NCBI GenBank assembly: GCA_910586635.1
Contig: CAJUJA010000054.1
Location: 1-8,200, forward strand
Direction: 5' to 3'
DNA length: 8,200 nt
DNA from: an uncultured Bacilli bacterium
GTDB taxonomy: Bacteria; Bacillota_I; Bacilli_A; RF39; UBA660
Position numbers and translations under genes: made by a program. The notes beneath the pieces are model-generated. The model did no database searches. It was not told the DNA's origin and saw only the letters and a program-made list of their open reading frames with translations. Shown piece by piece: positions 6,093-8,200 of the stretch (positions are counted from its first letter, which is position 1; the number at the start of each line of letters is the position of its first letter).

Positions 6093-7436
6093 TTATCTTC
6101 CACTTACAGATCTTGTTTTCAATAACTTTTTAGCACAATCTTTGAATGATTTAGCCTGATATAATTCTGCATAAATAGTATTACTAACATAAGTCACTGT
6201 CGAGGTAAGAATAGAATTTATAATTTCTTCTTTTTGTAAGGGTGAGCAAATATTCGTTAATTCATCTTGAATCAAAGATAAAACAAAATCATTCATAGAA
6301 TTTATATTTCTTTTTCTAGCCTGCTCTGGGTTATCACACCATTCAAATTCTTCTATATTATTAATATAAATACCTTCATCATATATCATGTCATCTTTAG
6401 TAATAGTTCCAATATAAATACCCTGTTGCGATAACTGTTCTGCATCCCTTATTAAATCATCAAACTCTAGGCTAATTTGTTTTCCACTTAAACTATGAAA
6501 ATGATCTTGATGGTTTCTTTTTCGCTGTATTATGATTCCCTTACAGTTATCCCGAAATACAGATGCAGTATTGGTTGGAACCAAGATTCTTTGTGTATGC
6601 ATTCCACTTATTTTTTTTATTTGCTTTAAACCTAGTTTTAAATATGATGGTTTATAAATATATAACTGTTTTACCTCTTGTTGATCTAGATAATCATATA
6701 TTTCCACTTGATAATCTGAATATATTTTTCTACAATTCTCTTTTAAATGAATTTGTTTTTTATCAATACAGACATTGTCTTTCGCATCTACGAATTTATT
6801 TTTTACAAATTCTAAAATACAGCTAGATTCCATCCCTTCTATCAAGAAAGTTAATTCATTTAATTCTTTATCTCTTATTTCCTGTTTAATTAACTCCATG
6901 ACGAAATTTATTTCATGATAATTATTTGATAGATATAAGCAACATCTTCTAAATATTTTACTTAATAAATATTCATTTATAACATCCATATTCATTCCAT
7001 ATATAATATTAGAATCCAGACTCTTATCTTCACATTTTTTATAACTACCTGGATCTATAAAATAGATTCCATTATGGTATATAGTATTATCAGTAGTTAG
7101 GTCTTCTATTAAAATATGATAGTCACTTAGCAGTTTAATATCATTATGAAGCAGTATCATTTCGGATACTAAATCTTCTTTATTTAATAAATAAAAACTT
7201 TCTATTCCTAAATCCTCAATATAAAGCATTTTATATGCCCTCATTTGGTGATGCTTATTTAGAAGTGTCTTGGTTGGAAGTAAAATCCTTTTAGTATGAA
7301 TTTTTTCTAAAAATTCACATGTTTTCTTATCCATTCTTATTTTACTACAATAATCTTTATAAAATTTAATCACTTGGTCATTTTTTCTGTATGCATCTAT
7401 TTCCATACCAGTTCCTATTTGCTCATCCCTTTTCAT
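6093..7436 (-). CDS. Tandem protein-kinase-fold protein: kinase-like first half, pseudokinase-like second half
   Basis: 447 residues from the first ATG. The first half carries kinase-like signatures: a Gly-rich loop IGTGMEIDAY (7-16), a likely nucleotide Lys in VIKFYK (Lys24), a hinge-like MLYIEDL (70-76), a catalytic-loop equivalent EDLTTDN (Asp112 and Asn117, the D-x4-N spacing of kinases) and IDPG (127-130, Asp128 in the DFG position). The second half repeats the layout about 232 residues later: HTQRILVPTNT (280-290) matches HTKRILLPTKT (47-57), and 342-364 aligns without gaps to 110-132, but the Asp, Asn and Asp are replaced by Thr344, Asp349 and Asn360. The second copy is therefore probably a regulatory pseudokinase. 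No membrane segment is seen. Substrate and reaction are unknown: protein or small-molecule phosphorylation, or AMPylation, are all possible. The reading frame is open further upstream and the ATG at 7436 has no ribosome binding site, so the true start is probably near 7484 (ACG) or 7481 (ATA). First gene of the operon with the metallophosphoesterase. Confidence 0.82.
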   Translation of the reverse strand: MKRDEQIGTGMEIDAYRKNDQVIKFYKDYCSKIRMDKKTCEFLEKIHTKRILLPTKTLLNKHHQMRAYKMLYIEDLGIESFYLLNKEDLVSEMILLHNDIKLLSDYHILIEDLTTDNTIYHNGIYFIDPGSYKKCEDKSLDSNIIYGMNMDVINEYLLSKIFRRCCLYLSNNYHEINFVMELIKQEIRDKELNELTFLIEGMESSCILEFVKNKFVDAKDNVCIDKKQIHLKENCRKIYSDYQVEIYDYLDQQEVKQLYIYKPSYLKLGLKQIKKISGMHTQRILVPTNTASVFRDNCKGIIIQRKRNHQDHFHSLSGKQISLEFDDLIRDAEQLSQQGIYIGTITKDDMIYDEGIYINNIEEFEWCDNPEQARKRNINSMNDFVLSLIQDELTNICSPLQKEEIINSILTSTVTYVSNTIYAELYQAKSFKDCAKKLLKTRSVSGR

Positions 7437-7491
7437 ATTGTAAGGATTATATCGAACTCTTTTTCCATCTTCGTAAAATATCGTATTACAC

Positions 7492-7498
7492 TCACCCT
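7492..7498 (-). promoter_or_regulatory. Ribosome binding site upstream of the kinase-like gene
   Basis: AGGGTGA on the - strand resembles the AGGTGA part of the anti-16S consensus. It lies seven bases before the in-frame ACG at 7484 and ten before ATA at 7481, but 55 bases from the first ATG (7436), which has no ribosome binding site of its own. It argues for translation starting upstream of that ATG. Confidence 0.5.
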
Positions 7499-7513
7499 AA
7501 AAAATCTTGGTAT

Positions 7514-7542
7514 ATTGTACTACAAAATTGTATATTTGTCAA
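7514..7542 (-). promoter_or_regulatory. Near-consensus promoter of the kinase-like/phosphoesterase operon
   Basis: On the - strand, a perfect -35 TTGACA (7542-7537) and -10 TACAAT (7519-7514, five of six) are separated by 17 bases, the best sigma-70/SigA-type promoter in the window. Transcription should start near 7507, about 23 bases before the proposed upstream start at 7484. It would drive the kinase-like gene, the metallophosphoesterase and the 245-residue gene as one transcript. Confidence 0.75.
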
Positions 7543-7544
7543 AG

Positions 7545-7557
7545 TAAACTGAGTTTA
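7545..7557. repeat. Short perfect inverted repeat beside the operon promoter
   Basis: TAAACTGAGTTTA has six-base arms around a central base, two bases upstream of the -35 of the kinase-like operon and covering the stop codon of the membrane-protein gene. It could be an operator or a weak hairpin at the end of that gene. As a terminator it is poor: AT-rich, with a tiny loop and no long T-run on the - strand. Confidence 0.35.
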
Positions 7558-8151
7558 TATTTTATTGCCATGATAAAATATAGAGACTAATTTAGAAAAT
7601 TCATATAAGATAATATCACACTTATTAATAGCAAAACTTTTTCCAATTGCTTTACCTCCTATGGTTAGGGATGCTACAACAGCAGTTACTAATAAGGTCA
7701 TCAAAAATAAATCGACTTCCAATTTAGAAGATAAGGATCCTGCTATCATAACAGAGGTAGATCCTGAAATCACCCCACAAATATCTCCTACTACATCACA
7801 ACAGAAGCTCGATACTTTTTCACTATTCTTTTTAAATTTAACCGCTATATTTGCTCCTTTTACTTTTCTTGCATTCATAGAATGAAATACCTTAGGCGAA
7901 GCCGCTGTTACACTGACACCGATAATATCAAATAGAATTCCTAATATAATAAAAATCAGAGTAATAAGAATACCACCTATTAAATTGAGATTTGGTACAG
8001 TAGATTCTGATATAAAGGACATCAAAAAAGATAATACAAACGTGATTAAAACGATTTTTAATATCCATTTTTTATCCACTAATTCCTTTCTTATTTTTTC
8101 TTTTCTTCTGTTTTGAACCTTTAAATTTTCCAGTTCACTATTTTTCTTCAT
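7555..8151 (-). CDS. Conserved small polytopic membrane protein of unknown function
   Basis: 198 residues. A very basic N-terminal 28 residues (KKNSELENLKVQNRRKEKIR and on) precedes hydrophobic segments at about 29-47, 56-82 and 147-168, with a Gly/Ser-rich, moderately hydrophobic stretch at 119-140 that may be a fourth. Between them lies a core with FDIIGVSVTAASPKVFHSMN (74-93) and SSFCCDVVGDICGVISGS (114-131), then a SLTIGGKAIGKSFAIN block (161-176). From memory these blocks recur in roughly 200-residue Firmicutes membrane proteins, sometimes labelled CorB-like Mg/Co transporters because of a faint likeness to the DUF21 membrane domain; I would not assign transport on this basis. There is no CBS or other soluble domain. 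AAGGAG (8170-8165) is 13 bases before the ATG, longer than usual, with no better start between. A separate promoter follows it, so it need not belong to the kinase-like operon. Confidence 0.78.
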   Translation of the reverse strand: MKKNSELENLKVQNRRKEKIRKELVDKKWILKIVLITFVLSFLMSFISESTVPNLNLIGGILITLIFIILGILFDIIGVSVTAASPKVFHSMNARKVKGANIAVKFKKNSEKVSSFCCDVVGDICGVISGSTSVMIAGSLSSKLEVDLFLMTLLVTAVVASLTIGGKAIGKSFAINKCDIILYEFSKLVSIFYHGNKI

Positions 8152-8178
8152 TTCTTTTTGTTTACTCCTTTTATATTA

Positions 8179-8184
8179 ATTATA
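8179..8184 (-). promoter_or_regulatory. Candidate -10 element for the small membrane-protein gene
   Basis: A perfect TATAAT on the - strand lies about 28 bases before the ATG at 8151. The matching -35 would fall past the right edge of the window, so it cannot be checked, and the surroundings are so AT-rich that chance is a real possibility. Confidence 0.3.
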
Positions 8185-8200
8185 AATTTTCACTTATTTT

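Noticed and set aside
6563..6826. + strand open frame with hydrophobic translation opposite the kinase-like gene
   Set aside because: The hydrophobicity comes from reading AT-rich codons in antisense; it overlaps the second kinase-like copy, which has clear repeat homology on the other strand.
7446..7451. TATAAT on the - strand just before the ATG of the kinase-like gene, suggesting a leaderless transcript
   Set aside because: No -35 element lies at 16-18 bases, and a much better promoter (TTGACA-17-TACAAT) lies about 65 bases upstream.
7661..7885. + strand open frame of 74 codons opposite the small membrane-protein gene
   Set aside because: It is antisense to the conserved core of that protein and has the Thr/Pro-rich look typical of a shadow frame.

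Overview
The window is AT-rich, densely coding bacterial DNA with strong AGGAGG-type ribosome binding sites, short intergenic gaps and ATGA start/stop overlaps. TGA is used as a stop (both ATGA junctions depend on it) and Trp is encoded by TGG, so the standard bacterial code applies. This points to a low-GC Bacillota lineage, perhaps an anaerobic gut Clostridia or Erysipelotrichia-like member. The lineage is an inference from base composition and gene families. There are no rRNA or tRNA genes, insertion sequences or CRISPR arrays, and no gene-free stretch longer than 150 bases.

Left part, + strand (1-2725): three tightly coupled genes of the 2-hydroxyacyl-CoA dehydratase / activator superfamily. 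They are a DUF2229-type (COG3580-like) protein cut by the window edge, a COG3581-like dehydratase-related protein, and an HgdC/BcrAD/BadFG-type ATPase with both cluster-binding cysteines. In many anaerobes these modules are fused into one giant protein; here they are separate genes. They probably form an ATP-driven low-potential electron-transfer system whose substrate is unknown. The module ends in a hairpin shared with the convergent gene on the other strand.

Middle, - strand (2756-4394): an ABC-F protein of the YbiT/YkpA type (ribosome-associated ATPase, not a transporter) with its own promoter. Its second ATP site is degenerate.

Right part, - strand (4396-7542): a three-gene operon read right to left from a near-consensus promoter. 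It encodes a protein-kinase-fold protein made of two tandem copies (the first with catalytic residues, the second without), a calcineurin-like metallophosphoesterase, and an unrecognised protein with two hydrophobic segments. The last two genes overlap by ATGA. A kinase-like protein, a phosphoesterase and a putative membrane partner in one transcript is the best candidate here for an undescribed system. The kinase-like gene also appears to start 16 codons upstream of its first ATG, at a non-standard ACG or ATA codon. Furthest right (7555-8151, - strand) is a small polytopic membrane protein of a conserved Firmicutes type with no established function.
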